Origin: Microcaldota archaeon
GTDB taxonomy: Archaea; Micrarchaeota; Micrarchaeia; Anstonellales; JAHKLY01
Length of the DNA: 64,000 nucleotides
Assembly: GCA_020854825.1 (NCBI GenBank)
Contig: JAHKLY010000002.1
Span: 175,485 to 239,484 of the forward strand
Reading direction: 5' to 3'
The position numbers and the translations under genes were made by a program. The number at the start of each line of letters is the position of its first letter. Position 1 is the first letter of the stretch. Positions 28,389 through 37,640 of the stretch are shown piece by piece. Under the pieces are notes generated by a model. It did not search any database and was not told the origin of the DNA. It saw only the letters and a list, made by a program, of their open reading frames with translations.

Positions 28389-29573
28389 ATGATGAATAAA
28401 TTAAATACAAAAACTACCCAATCATTAAAAAAAATGGGTTTTGAGAATTTAACAGAAGTACAAAAAAAAGTAATTCCTTTTATATTAGAAGGTAAAGAGG
28501 TAATCTGTAGAAGTAAAACCGGAACAGGAAAAACAGCTGCTTTTGGAATTGGACTAATAGAACGTTTAGTTGAAGAAAAATCAAAAAAAGGACTAATTAT
28601 TACTCCCACTAGGGAATTAGCTGTTCAGGTTTCAAAAGAATTACACCAAATAGGAAAGATACACAGAATTGAAGTTCTAACTATATATGGAGGGGTTAGT
28701 ATTGATAATCAAATTTCAAACTTAAGACATAACCCAGAAATTGTTGTTGCAACACCTGGAAGATTATTAGATTTAATACAAAGAGGAAATATAAATCCAA
28801 AAAAATTTGATATGGTAATTCTAGACGAAGCAGACATTATGTTAGATATGGGATTTATTGATGACATTGATAAAGTATTACAAATGATTCAACCACCCCC
28901 CTTAATTGCACTTTTTTCAGCAACTGTTGATGAACAAATATTAAATATTGCAAAAAAGTATATGAGAAATTATGAATTTATTGAAATATCAGATATGTCT
29001 AAACCGATTGAGATAAGCGAAAAAATAATTGATGTAACTAAAAATGAAAAATTTGGTGCATTATTAGATATACTTTTTGAAGATAAAAATAGAAAAACTT
29101 TGATTTTTTTGAATACAAAACGAGGTGTTGAAAGAGTAGCTGAAAAAATAGAACAAAAAAGATTTAAAGTTGGTACTTTACATGGGAATATGTCTCAAAA
29201 TAAAAGAGAATTTGTACTACAGCAATTTAAAGAAAATAAAATAAATATATTAATTGCAACAGATGTAGCTGCTAGAGGAATACACATAAATAACGTAGAT
29301 TTAGTTATAAATTTTGATTTGGCTAAAACAGCAAAAACACATTTACATAGAATCGGGAGAACTGGAAGAATGAATCAGAAAGGAAATGCAATTTCATTTA
29401 ACACTGTAAATGAATTACGTAGTGAATATATCGGTTATTTACCACCTGTTGAAAGTGAATCATATACTTATAAAGAAAGAGGAGAAAATAAACAAAAAAG
29501 AAAAGGAAGAAAACAAGAAAGAAATAAAGGAAATTATAATCCCCAATATGGTGATCCTAATTACTCATATTAA
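28389..29573 (+). CDS. DEAD-box RNA helicase
   Basis: Motif I SKTGTGKTAAFG, Ia PTRELAVQV, II LDEADIMLD, III FSATVDE and VI HRIGRTGRM are all present. The tail of ~40 residues is basic (KQKRKGRKQERNKG) and probably binds RNA. ATG 28389 after GGTGA is chosen over upstream starts. It overlaps the convergent XPD-like gene by 17 bp at the 3' ends. Confidence 0.95.
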   Translation: MMNKLNTKTTQSLKKMGFENLTEVQKKVIPFILEGKEVICRSKTGTGKTAAFGIGLIERLVEEKSKKGLIITPTRELAVQVSKELHQIGKIHRIEVLTIYGGVSIDNQISNLRHNPEIVVATPGRLLDLIQRGNINPKKFDMVILDEADIMLDMGFIDDIDKVLQMIQPPPLIALFSATVDEQILNIAKKYMRNYEFIEISDMSKPIEISEKIIDVTKNEKFGALLDILFEDKNRKTLIFLNTKRGVERVAEKIEQKRFKVGTLHGNMSQNKREFVLQQFKENKINILIATDVAARGIHINNVDLVINFDLAKTAKTHLHRIGRTGRMNQKGNAISFNTVNELRSEYIGYLPPVESESYTYKERGENKQKRKGRKQERNKGNYNPQYGDPNYSY

Positions 29574-31380
29574 AAAAAGATTCTAAATGATTTCCGATAT
29601 ATTCAGATGGAAAATATTCAAAATCTTTTGGAAAGTATCTTTTATATTTCTCCCAATTAAATCTTTCATCTAATAAGATTATTGCACATTTATCTTTATC
29701 CCCCCTTATGCCTCTGCCTGCTGATTGTAATACTTTATTTACTGCAGGTATCATATATGTATATTCATTACCTTTTCCCCCGCCAAATTTTTTATCAAAA
29801 TACTGAACTAGGTGTTTTTTCTCTAAAGAAGGGGGATCTAACGGTATTCCAACAATTAATATTCCTTTTAGCTTGTTATTCTCAAAATCAATACCCTCTG
29901 AAAAGGACCCTCTTTGAACTCCTAATAAGGTTAGTGATTTTTTAGTTTGCATATTCTCCAATACTATTTTTTTATCTTCTTTCTTCCAGTCTGAACTTTC
30001 TAAAACTATTTCATTATGAGAATCAATATAATTTGCAACTTCTTCCATTAATTTATATGATGGAAAAAATACTGCACTATTATCTGGAATATATTCAATA
30101 AGTTCAGACACTGCATACCCTATCTTCTTAAACTCATCTTCATTTCTTTTATGATAAACTGTTGATAATAAATTTGAAGATAAAATTAACCTATTCTCCT
30201 TTGGGAATATTGAACTATACTCCTTAAGTATGGGATTTTCAATTCCAAGTACATCTGCATATACCTTGGGAGGATATAAAGTTCCACTCATCAATATTGA
30301 AGAATGTACTGATGAAAAAATGGGTTGGGTTATATCTGATGGGTCTAATGGAAATAAAGAAATTTCATTTTCTTTTACTATTCTTAAAATATGTTCATTA
30401 TCCTTCATCCAAGTAAAAAAGAAATAAAGCATTTCAGATAAATTTAAATATTCAAAATCATTCTCCTTTTTTGAAGAAGCATATTCTTCTGCTTGTTCTA
30501 ATTTTTTAAGAAAACTATCAAAATCAAATTCAGACACAAATGAGTTCTGAAATAATGAATTTATTTTGTTTATCAAATCTTTCTTTTCTATTATCTTTTC
30601 TTTTTTTCCATCAAGAATCTCAAAAATATTTTTAAAAATATTAAACGCCCTTGATAAAACTGGATCTGGTGCATATTCCTTTAATTCTTTTTTACAATTA
30701 GAAATAAGATTTTTAGATAGGGTAAATGTCATTAACTCTCGTGCTCTCTCAGGTAGATTATGTGCTTCATCTACAATTAAAATTATATCTTCTATCCCAA
30801 TATTCATTTTAGATAAAACAATATTTCTAATTGAAGAATCAAAAATATAATTATAATCACATACAAGAACATCTGCATCTATAATTAATTTAGATTCAGC
30901 AGAATGAGGACAAGCACCATATTGTTTGCATATCTCTTTAGCTTCTTCAACATGATAAATATCTTCTTTTAAAGCCATTAAACAAAAACCTTTGACATAA
31001 CCATATGGGCATTTTTTTGCTTTTGTTTGATGATAACAAAAAGAATCAAAATCATTCCTTTTCATATCTTTAGATTCTGATAATAGACACATATGCTGTT
31101 TGTTTATTATATCTGCTACAACTAAATCTAGATTATTTTTTTCTTTTATTAATTTTAAAGTATTAATTGCAATTGTATGCTGGGAGTGTCTAGAAGTTGT
31201 AAAAATTATTTTTTTATCATACTTTTTTGCATATTCTAAAACAGCACTTAAAACAGCTGCTGTTTTTCCTATACCTGTAGGCGCATAAGCTAACAAGGTA
31301 GATCCCATAAGACAAGCTTCTTTACAATCTTCATAAAACTGTTTCTGAACTGGTCTTATATCTTCAAAAGGAAAAAACAT
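29557..31380 (-). CDS. XPD/DinG-type Fe-S DNA helicase
   Basis: Superfamily 2 5'-3' helicase. Walker A APTGIGKTAAVL, DEAH box IVDEAHNL, and C-terminal QSAGRGIRGD. Four cysteines between motifs I and II (SFCYHQ, KKCPYG, EICKQYGACPH and neighbours) fit the Fe-S cluster domain of XPD. About 607 residues. ATG 31380 is chosen since GGTGTG lies just upstream. It probably works in repair or transcription-coupled unwinding. Confidence 0.93.
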   Translation of the reverse strand: MFFPFEDIRPVQKQFYEDCKEACLMGSTLLAYAPTGIGKTAAVLSAVLEYAKKYDKKIIFTTSRHSQHTIAINTLKLIKEKNNLDLVVADIINKQHMCLLSESKDMKRNDFDSFCYHQTKAKKCPYGYVKGFCLMALKEDIYHVEEAKEICKQYGACPHSAESKLIIDADVLVCDYNYIFDSSIRNIVLSKMNIGIEDIILIVDEAHNLPERARELMTFTLSKNLISNCKKELKEYAPDPVLSRAFNIFKNIFEILDGKKEKIIEKKDLINKINSLFQNSFVSEFDFDSFLKKLEQAEEYASSKKENDFEYLNLSEMLYFFFTWMKDNEHILRIVKENEISLFPLDPSDITQPIFSSVHSSILMSGTLYPPKVYADVLGIENPILKEYSSIFPKENRLILSSNLLSTVYHKRNEDEFKKIGYAVSELIEYIPDNSAVFFPSYKLMEEVANYIDSHNEIVLESSDWKKEDKKIVLENMQTKKSLTLLGVQRGSFSEGIDFENNKLKGILIVGIPLDPPSLEKKHLVQYFDKKFGGGKGNEYTYMIPAVNKVLQSAGRGIRGDKDKCAIILLDERFNWEKYKRYFPKDFEYFPSEYIGNHLESFFNMSN

Positions 31381-31397
31381 ATACACACCATTAAATT

Positions 31398-32285
31398 TTA
31401 CATGAAATTTATTAATTCCTCTAATTTATTAATATTAATAATCGGTTTTTCAAACCTTTCATAATCTTCTATAATTCTTGGACATGCAGTATTTATATAT
31501 GCGTCAAATAAATTAAAATTCTGTAACGCAATATGATTAATCTCATTGCTTATTAAAATTACTGCGCTTTTTCCTTTTTCTTCTAATTTCTTTTTAGCTT
31601 CTTCTGCACCTTGTAAATTAAACTGCCCAATTTTTGTTGATACTAAAATACCAAATGCCTTTGCTTCGCTTGATTTTAATAACGCGCCTTGTAATTTTTT
31701 ATTATACTGTTGTATTTCATCATTTACTCTTTTGAATTCTCCATTTGGACTTATAATAAAAACAGGAATTTCATAATTTAATGTTAAATAATGAAACTTT
31801 CCCCCTCCAATATATAAAACACATTCTATTTTATCTAATATTTCATCTATTGCTCCTGTGTCGCATCCAAGAACCTGTCCTTTGTAAAAACATTTCGGAC
31901 CTTTCCCTATAAAAATTTCTTTATGATTTTTTTCTAATACTTGTTTTATCTCATCTAATTGATGAATATACTGTACTGTTGTTATTAAACCTATTTTTGT
32001 AAAATTCTTTATTCTTCCTAAATGCTTTTTTATAAGTTCTAAATCAATATCTTGATGAAATTCTTTATATTCAACTGGTATTTCTGTCTTACCTACAAAA
32101 GGTGCATGACCATAATGTATAATTTTGTCTGCTTTTACTTTTTTAGCTTCATCAATAGCTAAATCACATGCGCCATAACAGCTTGCGCTGGATACAAACA
32201 CTTCATTGCCTTGTTTTTCCAATTCTTTCTGCTCCTCAAGCGCTTTTGATTTAAGGCCTTCTGGAAACTGGAGTAATATGCGCAT
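31398..32285 (-). CDS. dph2: Diphthamide biosynthesis protein Dph2
   Basis: Radical-SAM-like (noncanonical) enzyme that adds the 3-amino-3-carboxypropyl group to EF2 histidine. Three conserved cysteines for the 4Fe-4S cluster: ASCYGACDLA, LGCDTGAID and NTACPRIIED. The start is placed at 32285 (MRILLQFPEGL) because a TTTATAAA box sits inside the possible N-terminal extension ~25-30 bp upstream, which predicts a leaderless mRNA. ATG 32333 is in frame but unlikely. Confidence 0.93.
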   Translation of the reverse strand: MRILLQFPEGLKSKALEEQKELEKQGNEVFVSSASCYGACDLAIDEAKKVKADKIIHYGHAPFVGKTEIPVEYKEFHQDIDLELIKKHLGRIKNFTKIGLITTVQYIHQLDEIKQVLEKNHKEIFIGKGPKCFYKGQVLGCDTGAIDEILDKIECVLYIGGGKFHYLTLNYEIPVFIISPNGEFKRVNDEIQQYNKKLQGALLKSSEAKAFGILVSTKIGQFNLQGAEEAKKKLEEKGKSAVILISNEINHIALQNFNLFDAYINTACPRIIEDYERFEKPIININKLEELINFM

Positions 32286-32342
32286 ATTAAGAATTTGTGG
32301 GGTTTTATTTATAAAGGCTTTTAGAGAGTACATTTCCGGCTT

Positions 32343-32489
32343 TTAATATTTTGACCAAACTTCATCCTCTTTTGGATTATCCCAAACTTCTTTTAATGCA
32401 GATTCTGAAGCCAAATATACAAATCTATCAAATTCTTTATCTTCTATTGATTTATTTTTTTTATGATTTATTTTCTGTGTATCTCTCAT
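32343..32489 (-). CDS. 48-residue antitoxin-like miniprotein
   Basis: The frame encodes 48 residues: a basic N-terminus, then an acidic amphipathic tail (ASESALKEVWDNPKEDEVW). This pattern is seen in small archaeal antitoxin-like proteins encoded beside PIN or RelE toxins, but no toxin gene adjoins it here. It lies between ppsA (16 bp downstream) and dph2. No ribosome binding site stands out. Confidence 0.55.
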   Translation of the reverse strand: MRDTQKINHKKNKSIEDKEFDRFVYLASESALKEVWDNPKEDEVWSKY

Positions 32490-32505
32490 TTTAAAAACCA
32501 AAAAA

Positions 32506-34902
32506 TTAGATCTTTTCATCCAGCCAGTCGTCTTTATCGCGCATTAAATGCACTCTTGCGTGTTTTAACATCAAAGCGCTTTCAGCGCTTGCTACTATTC
32601 TACGTGTTCTTTCAATAGTATCTGGATTAACGGACATGGATGTAAATCCATATTCAACTAAACGTTTTGCGAATTCAGGATAAACAGAAGGCGCTTGTCC
32701 ACATACTGAACATGTAATATTTCTTTTATTACATACTTCTCCTATATGTTTTAAAGATTTTAAAACTGCACTATTTCTCTCATCAAAATCATGTGCTAAA
32801 CGCGCATTATCTCTATCAACACCCAATGTCAATTGAGTTAAATCATTTGTACCAACAGAAACTCCATCAATACCTACATCAATAAATTCATCTAATAAAA
32901 TAACTGTTGATGGAACTTCAACCATCATCCAAAGTTTAAAATCTTTAGTTCTAAATAATCCGGTATTATGCATTATTCTTTTAACCTGCATTAATTCTCC
33001 TACTCTTCTTACAAATGGAATCATTAACCACAAATTTTTTAAATTAAATTCATCTCTGACTTTTTTAATTGCTTCTAGCTCCATCTTAAAAACTTCTGGA
33101 TCTGAAACATATCTTGATGCTCCTCTAAAACCCATCATCGGATTTTCTTCATTCATCTCATATTTTTCTCCACCTTTCAAAGATCTATATTCATTTGTTT
33201 TAAAATCTGTAGCTCTATAAACAACAGGTCTTGGATAAAAAGCAGACGCAAATTTTCTTAACTCAATTGCTAAATTATTAATAAATTCTTCTTGTCTATT
33301 TTCATCTACAAATACTCTTGGATGTTCTCCCATGTCTGCAATAATAAATTCAGCTCTTAATAATCCAATACCATCTACATTTTGTTCTGCTATTTCTTCT
33401 ACTCTATCAGAACTTGCTAAATTAACATAAATTTTTGTCCCTGTTATTGGAGAATATCTTTCATTTTTATGGATTTTTTTAATATTCTTATTTTTAATAT
33501 CTACTATTCCTTCATAAACTATGCCTCGTATAGCATCTACTGTTATCTCCATTCCATCACTCAATTTTTTAGTAGCTTCATTAGTTCCCACAATACAGGG
33601 TATTCCCAATTCTCTTGAAACAATAGCTGCATGAGAAGTAGAACCTCCATGATCTGTTATTATTGCTCCTGCACGTTTCATTGCAGGAACAAAATCTGGT
33701 GAAGTCATAGATGTAACTAATATATCTCCTTTTTCAACTTTATCAATATCTTCATTTGAAGGAGTTAATTTTACTTTACCAAAATAAATTCCTGGTGATG
33801 CTCCTAAACCCTTTAATAAAACCTCCCCTACTACTCCTTCAGGTGCATAATATGAAGGACTATCTTCCTCCTCATAATATAAAGAATACTTGCCATCAGT
33901 ATCTGCTAAAGAGTCTAATAGATTGGAAATTTCATCTTTATTTTCATCTAATGTTGTTATTGGTCTTGATTGAACTATATATAATCTATCATTTTCAAAT
34001 GCCCATTCTATATCTTGTGGAACTCCATAGTGTTTTTCTATTTTTCTGCAAATTTTTGCTAGTTCAATTATTTGCGCATCAGATAGTTTTTGTACATCTT
34101 GTTCTGCAGAAACAATATCTACATTTTCGTTTTTTCCATTAAATAAAACCGTTTTCCAAGTTTGATGAGCAATATACCTTTCCTTAATTTCTAAACTATC
34201 TTTTGTAATAGAATACCTATCTGGAGTTAACGCCCCAGAAACAACTGCTTCTCCTAATCCATACGCTCCTTCTATCTGTATACTATTCTTATCTTGGGAT
34301 ATTGGATCAACAGTAAATGCCACACCTGCAACTTCAGATTGAACCATTTTTTGTACTACTGCCGATAATCCTACATTTAAATGATCAAATTTATTTTCTG
34401 TCCTATAAAAAATAGCTCTTGATTCAAAAAGTGATGCCCAACAATCCTTGACTGATTGAACTACATCTTCTGGACCTTGAATATTCAAAAACGTTGATTG
34501 TTGACCTGCAAATGAAAATCCTGCAAGGTCTTCAGCAGTTGCACTAGATCTAACAGCAACATACACTTGTTCTCCATATTTTTGACACAATTTATTATAT
34601 GCATCCATTATCTCTGTTTTAATATTCTCTGGGATTTTTCCTGCTAAAATTGCGTTTTTAATAAAAACAGATGCCTCATTTAATTTTTTAGTATCATGAA
34701 CATTTAAATCTTGAGTATATTCTTTTATTATACTTTCAATATTATTTAATTTTATAAATTCAAAATATGCTCCACTCGATACACAAAAACCATCTGGTAT
34801 TGGAAATTCATTATTAATCATTTCACCTAAATTAGCTCCTTTACCCCCAACTTCTTCAATGTCTTTTTTATGAATTTCCTTAAACCAATAAATATTTTTC
34901 AT
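32506..34902 (-). CDS. ppsA: Phosphoenolpyruvate synthase
   Basis: Converts pyruvate and ATP to PEP. N-terminal ATP-grasp domain (VGGKGANLGEM, AVRSSATAEDL), the phosphohistidine domain GGSTSHAAIVSREL with its active His, and the PEP-binding barrel with GTNDLTQLTLGVDRD and the catalytic Cys in CSVCGQAP. 798 residues. The start at 34902 follows AAGGTG; an upstream extension is hydrophobic read-through of the promoter region. It supports gluconeogenesis. Confidence 0.96.
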   Translation of the reverse strand: MKNIYWFKEIHKKDIEEVGGKGANLGEMINNEFPIPDGFCVSSGAYFEFIKLNNIESIIKEYTQDLNVHDTKKLNEASVFIKNAILAGKIPENIKTEIMDAYNKLCQKYGEQVYVAVRSSATAEDLAGFSFAGQQSTFLNIQGPEDVVQSVKDCWASLFESRAIFYRTENKFDHLNVGLSAVVQKMVQSEVAGVAFTVDPISQDKNSIQIEGAYGLGEAVVSGALTPDRYSITKDSLEIKERYIAHQTWKTVLFNGKNENVDIVSAEQDVQKLSDAQIIELAKICRKIEKHYGVPQDIEWAFENDRLYIVQSRPITTLDENKDEISNLLDSLADTDGKYSLYYEEEDSPSYYAPEGVVGEVLLKGLGASPGIYFGKVKLTPSNEDIDKVEKGDILVTSMTSPDFVPAMKRAGAIITDHGGSTSHAAIVSRELGIPCIVGTNEATKKLSDGMEITVDAIRGIVYEGIVDIKNKNIKKIHKNERYSPITGTKIYVNLASSDRVEEIAEQNVDGIGLLRAEFIIADMGEHPRVFVDENRQEEFINNLAIELRKFASAFYPRPVVYRATDFKTNEYRSLKGGEKYEMNEENPMMGFRGASRYVSDPEVFKMELEAIKKVRDEFNLKNLWLMIPFVRRVGELMQVKRIMHNTGLFRTKDFKLWMMVEVPSTVILLDEFIDVGIDGVSVGTNDLTQLTLGVDRDNARLAHDFDERNSAVLKSLKHIGEVCNKRNITCSVCGQAPSVYPEFAKRLVEYGFTSMSVNPDTIERTRRIVASAESALMLKHARVHLMRDKDDWLDEKI

Positions 34903-35024
34903 GCATACACCTTGTATTATAACAAAGATTAGATTTAAAATTCTGTTGTACATATAAAAAAATGACTTTTGGGTAAGAGATAACATTTAAATACATATAC
35001 CTATTTAAATATTTTACAATTTTT

Positions 35025-35162
35025 GGGCTCGTAACTCAGCTAATCTAAAATTAATTTATTTTAGGTCTGAAATGGTAGAGTGGCTGGCTTTTAACCAGTA
35101 AGTCGAGGGTTCAATGACCTTTTTCTTTAAAGAAATTGGTGGAACAGATCCCTTCGGGCCCG
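35025..35162 (+). tRNA. tRNA-Lys(TTT) with D-loop and T-loop introns
   Basis: The acceptor GGGCTCG/CGGGCCC with discriminator G spans 138 nt. Intron 1 (about 35042-35072) interrupts the D-loop; splicing restores AGCTTGGTA, identical to the tRNA-Thr D-loop. The anticodon arm is uninterrupted: GCTGG, loop CTTTTAA, CCAGT. Intron 2 (about 35115-35147) lies in the T-loop at 58/59, restoring GAGGG-TTCAAAT-CCCTT. It holds the perfect palindrome TTTCTTTAAAGAAA. Spliced length is 74 nt. A TATA-like TATTTAAATA lies ~20 bp upstream. Confidence 0.85.
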
Positions 35163-35210
35163 CTTTTTATTTATAGAAATCATTATAAAGTTCCTAGGAG
35201 ATAATTAAAT

Positions 35211-35819
35211 ATGGAAATAGAATTCAAAGATAGAGAAATAATTTGTAATAAAAATTTTCTAAATTTAGATAAATTTACTTTTGATTTTTGTTCTGTCTTA
35301 AATCAAACAAAAATAAATTATGTAATTATTTCGGGGTATATACCTGTATTTTTTGGAAGAAACAGAACCTCTGAAGATATAGATATGTTTATTGATAAAA
35401 TCCCATTGGAGGAATTCAAAGAAATTTGGGAAAAATTAAAAACTAATAATTTTGAATGTATAAACACAAAAGATTATGAAAAAGCATATTCTTCTTATTT
35501 ATGTAATGGAGATTCAATAAGATTTGCATTAAAAAATACGTTTATACCAAATATAGAAATAAAATTTAGAAAAAAGATATTAGATAAAAAAGCTATGGAT
35601 GAAAAAATAAAAATTATTTCAAATGATAAAATAACTTATTTTGGCCCATTAGAATTACAAATCGTATATAAATTATTTTTAGATTCAGAGAAAGATATTG
35701 AAGATGCAAGATTCTTATTTAAGCTTTTTAAAAATAAATTAAAAAAAGAAGAAATAAAAAAAATAAGTAACTATTTAAATGTTAAAAACAAATTACATTC
35801 AATTGGGTGGGAAGAATGA
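35211..35819 (+). CDS. Nucleotidyltransferase-fold protein (AbiEii/DUF6036-like)
   Basis: 202 residues. An MNT-type nucleotidyltransferase core: IISGYIPVFFGR (Gly42) and the metal-binding D56-I-D58 in SEDIDMFID. The rest is helical. Proteins of this class act as toxins or transfer nucleotides to tRNA in toxin-antitoxin pairs. The stop overlaps the start of a 47-residue gene (ATGA), so they form a two-gene unit directly after tRNA-Lys. Confidence 0.75.
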   Translation: MEIEFKDREIICNKNFLNLDKFTFDFCSVLNQTKINYVIISGYIPVFFGRNRTSEDIDMFIDKIPLEEFKEIWEKLKTNNFECINTKDYEKAYSSYLCNGDSIRFALKNTFIPNIEIKFRKKILDKKAMDEKIKIISNDKITYFGPLELQIVYKLFLDSEKDIEDARFLFKLFKNKLKKEEIKKISNYLNVKNKLHSIGWEE

Positions 35820-35959
35820 ATATTGATTTGGAAGAATTAAAAAAAGATAAAGAAAAGAATTTTCAAGATAGATTAAAATTTATTGATGAGTATGTAGAAT
35901 GGCTCAAAAAAACACCAAATGATGTCTGGTCGAAACAACAAAAAAAAGCTTTAGAATAA
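35816..35959 (+). CDS. 47-residue partner of the nucleotidyltransferase
   Basis: The ATG overlaps the stop of the preceding gene by 4 bp (ATGA). It encodes 47 charged, helical residues (MNIDLEELKKDKEK, EYVEWLKKTPNDVW). No domain is recognised. Translational coupling to a nucleotidyltransferase suggests an antitoxin or adaptor, by context only. Fibrillarin starts 12 bp later. Confidence 0.65.
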   Translation: MNIDLEELKKDKEKNFQDRLKFIDEYVEWLKKTPNDVWSKQQKKALE

Positions 35960-35971
35960 TAGGTAATTAAA

Positions 35972-36634
35972 ATGGAAAAAATAATAGAAAAATTCCCAGA
36001 AGTATTTGAGATAAATGGAAAAATTGCTACTAAAAACTTAATTAAAGGTAATCCTGTATATGGTGAAAGGATAGTTAACATAAATAATACAGAATATAGA
36101 TTTTGGGATCCTAACAGAAGTAAATTATGTGCTGCAATTAAAAAAGGTTTACAAAATATATACTTAAAAAAAGGAGATACAATCTTATATTTAGGAGCTG
36201 CGACAGGAACTACCTCATCACATATTGCAGACATAATTGGTGAAAAAGGAATTGAATACTGTATTGAGTTTGCACCAATATCTTTTAGAAAATTAATACC
36301 CATTTGTGAAAAAAGAACAAATATGATACCTATAATGGGAGATGCAAGAAAACCAGATATATATAAAGACGTAGGAAAAGTTGATATTGTATATGAAGAT
36401 GTGGCTCAACCAGATTTAGGAGAAATTTTATTAACTAATTGTAGATATTTCTTAAAAAAAGGAGGGTATGCAATGCTTGCAGTTAAATCACAAAGTATTG
36501 ATGTAACTAAAAATCCTGAAGATATTTACAAAAAAACCATAAAACAATTACAAAAGGAACTAAAAATTATTGAAACTATTATTTTAGATCCTTATGAAAA
36601 AGACCACATGTTTATTGTAGCACAAAAACTTTAA
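35972..36634 (+). CDS. flpA: Fibrillarin, C/D-box RNP 2'-O-methyltransferase
   Basis: 220 residues with the SAM-binding ILYLGAATGTTSSHIADI, EFAPISFRKLI, a DARKP segment and EDVAQPDL. This is the catalytic subunit that methylates rRNA and tRNA guided by C/D sRNAs, at least one of which is a candidate nearby at 37471. Its 3' end overlaps the convergent ZIP gene by 4 bp. Confidence 0.96.
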   Translation: MEKIIEKFPEVFEINGKIATKNLIKGNPVYGERIVNINNTEYRFWDPNRSKLCAAIKKGLQNIYLKKGDTILYLGAATGTTSSHIADIIGEKGIEYCIEFAPISFRKLIPICEKRTNMIPIMGDARKPDIYKDVGKVDIVYEDVAQPDLGEILLTNCRYFLKKGGYAMLAVKSQSIDVTKNPEDIYKKTIKQLQKELKIIETIILDPYEKDHMFIVAQKL

Positions 36635-37380
36635 CCCCCAAAATATAATTTTACTGCATACATAAATCCTATTCCTATTACAAACATTATAAATGCAAGA
36701 ACTGATCTTTTAACATCTTTTTGTTTATGTAATTCAGGTATTAAATCTGATGATGCAATATAAATGAAACCTCCTGCTGCGAATGGAAGTAAAAATGAGG
36801 TAAACTGAGGCACTGAAGAATATGCAAGTGCACCAATTACTGTTCCTAATACTGCTGTTAAACCGGATGCAAAATTAAATAATAATGCTTTTTTCTTTTT
36901 CCAACCCCCATATAATAAAACTGCAAAATCTCCTATTTCTTGAGGAATTTCATGAGCTATTATAGCTATTGTAGTCGTAATTCCAAAAGGAATACTCACT
37001 ATAAATCCTGTTACTATTATTAAACCATCAATAAAATTATGAACTCCATCACCTATTAAATTCATATATGTAAATGAATGTATTTCACATTTTTGATGTT
37101 CATGACAGTGATGCCAAAATAAGAACTTTTCAAGTAAAAAGAATATTGAAAAACCAAATAATACACATATAAATGGATCACAACTACTAGATGATTCAAG
37201 TGCTTCAGGTAATAAATGTAAAAATGCACCTCCCATTAAGGCACCTGCTGAAAAAGCAACTAACAAAATTAGTATTTTTTTAAGATGTTTTTCTTTTAAT
37301 CCTAATGTAAATACTCCTATAAATGAGATTAAAGAAACAATAAAAGTTGCAATAACTGAATATAATAAAATATCATCCAT
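36631..37380 (-). CDS. ZIP-family metal transporter
   Basis: 249 residues with about eight membrane helices. Metal-binding motifs of the ZIP family: NLIGDGVHNFIDGL and HEIPQEIGDFAVL, plus a His-rich cytoplasmic loop (FWHHCHEHQKCEIH). It likely imports zinc or other divalent metals. The start at 37380 follows AGGTGTTAAT; a longer frame covers the promoter. Confidence 0.93.
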   Translation of the reverse strand: MDDILLYSVIATFIVSLISFIGVFTLGLKEKHLKKILILLVAFSAGALMGGAFLHLLPEALESSSSCDPFICVLFGFSIFFLLEKFLFWHHCHEHQKCEIHSFTYMNLIGDGVHNFIDGLIIVTGFIVSIPFGITTTIAIIAHEIPQEIGDFAVLLYGGWKKKKALLFNFASGLTAVLGTVIGALAYSSVPQFTSFLLPFAAGGFIYIASSDLIPELHKQKDVKRSVLAFIMFVIGIGFMYAVKLYFGG

Positions 37381-37470
37381 ATTAACACCTATTTTTAAAT
37401 ATAAAAATTTTAAACAAATCATATTTATAAACCATAGCTTTATAAACGAAAAGCACTTATAATATAAATA

Positions 37471-37531
37471 GGCAATGAAGTCACCGTCCCAGTATGAGAT
37501 TAACGATGATTACCGGAGTAGCTACTGAGCC
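37471..37531 (+). ncRNA. Candidate C/D-box sRNA
   Basis: Elements in order: terminal GGC (37471-37473), C box ATGAAGT (475-481), a 12-nt guide (482-493), D' ATGA (494-497), C' ATGATTA (506-512), a 12-nt guide (513-524), D box CTGA (525-528) and terminal GCC. Both spacers are exactly 12 nt, as in archaeal C/D sRNAs, and a TTTATAAA box lies ~25 bp upstream. The first guide, CACCGTCCCAGT, pairs (one G-U) with ACTGGGGCGGT, which I recall as a conserved 23S rRNA segment. The C box is degenerate. Confidence 0.6.
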
Positions 37532-37640
37532 CATTATTATATTTATACTTCTTCTAAAAACATATGTGTATAAATCTTTTGTAATATTATATATTAAAAC
37601 TTTGAATACTAAAATTTATTTAAAAAATGAAGGTGTTAAT

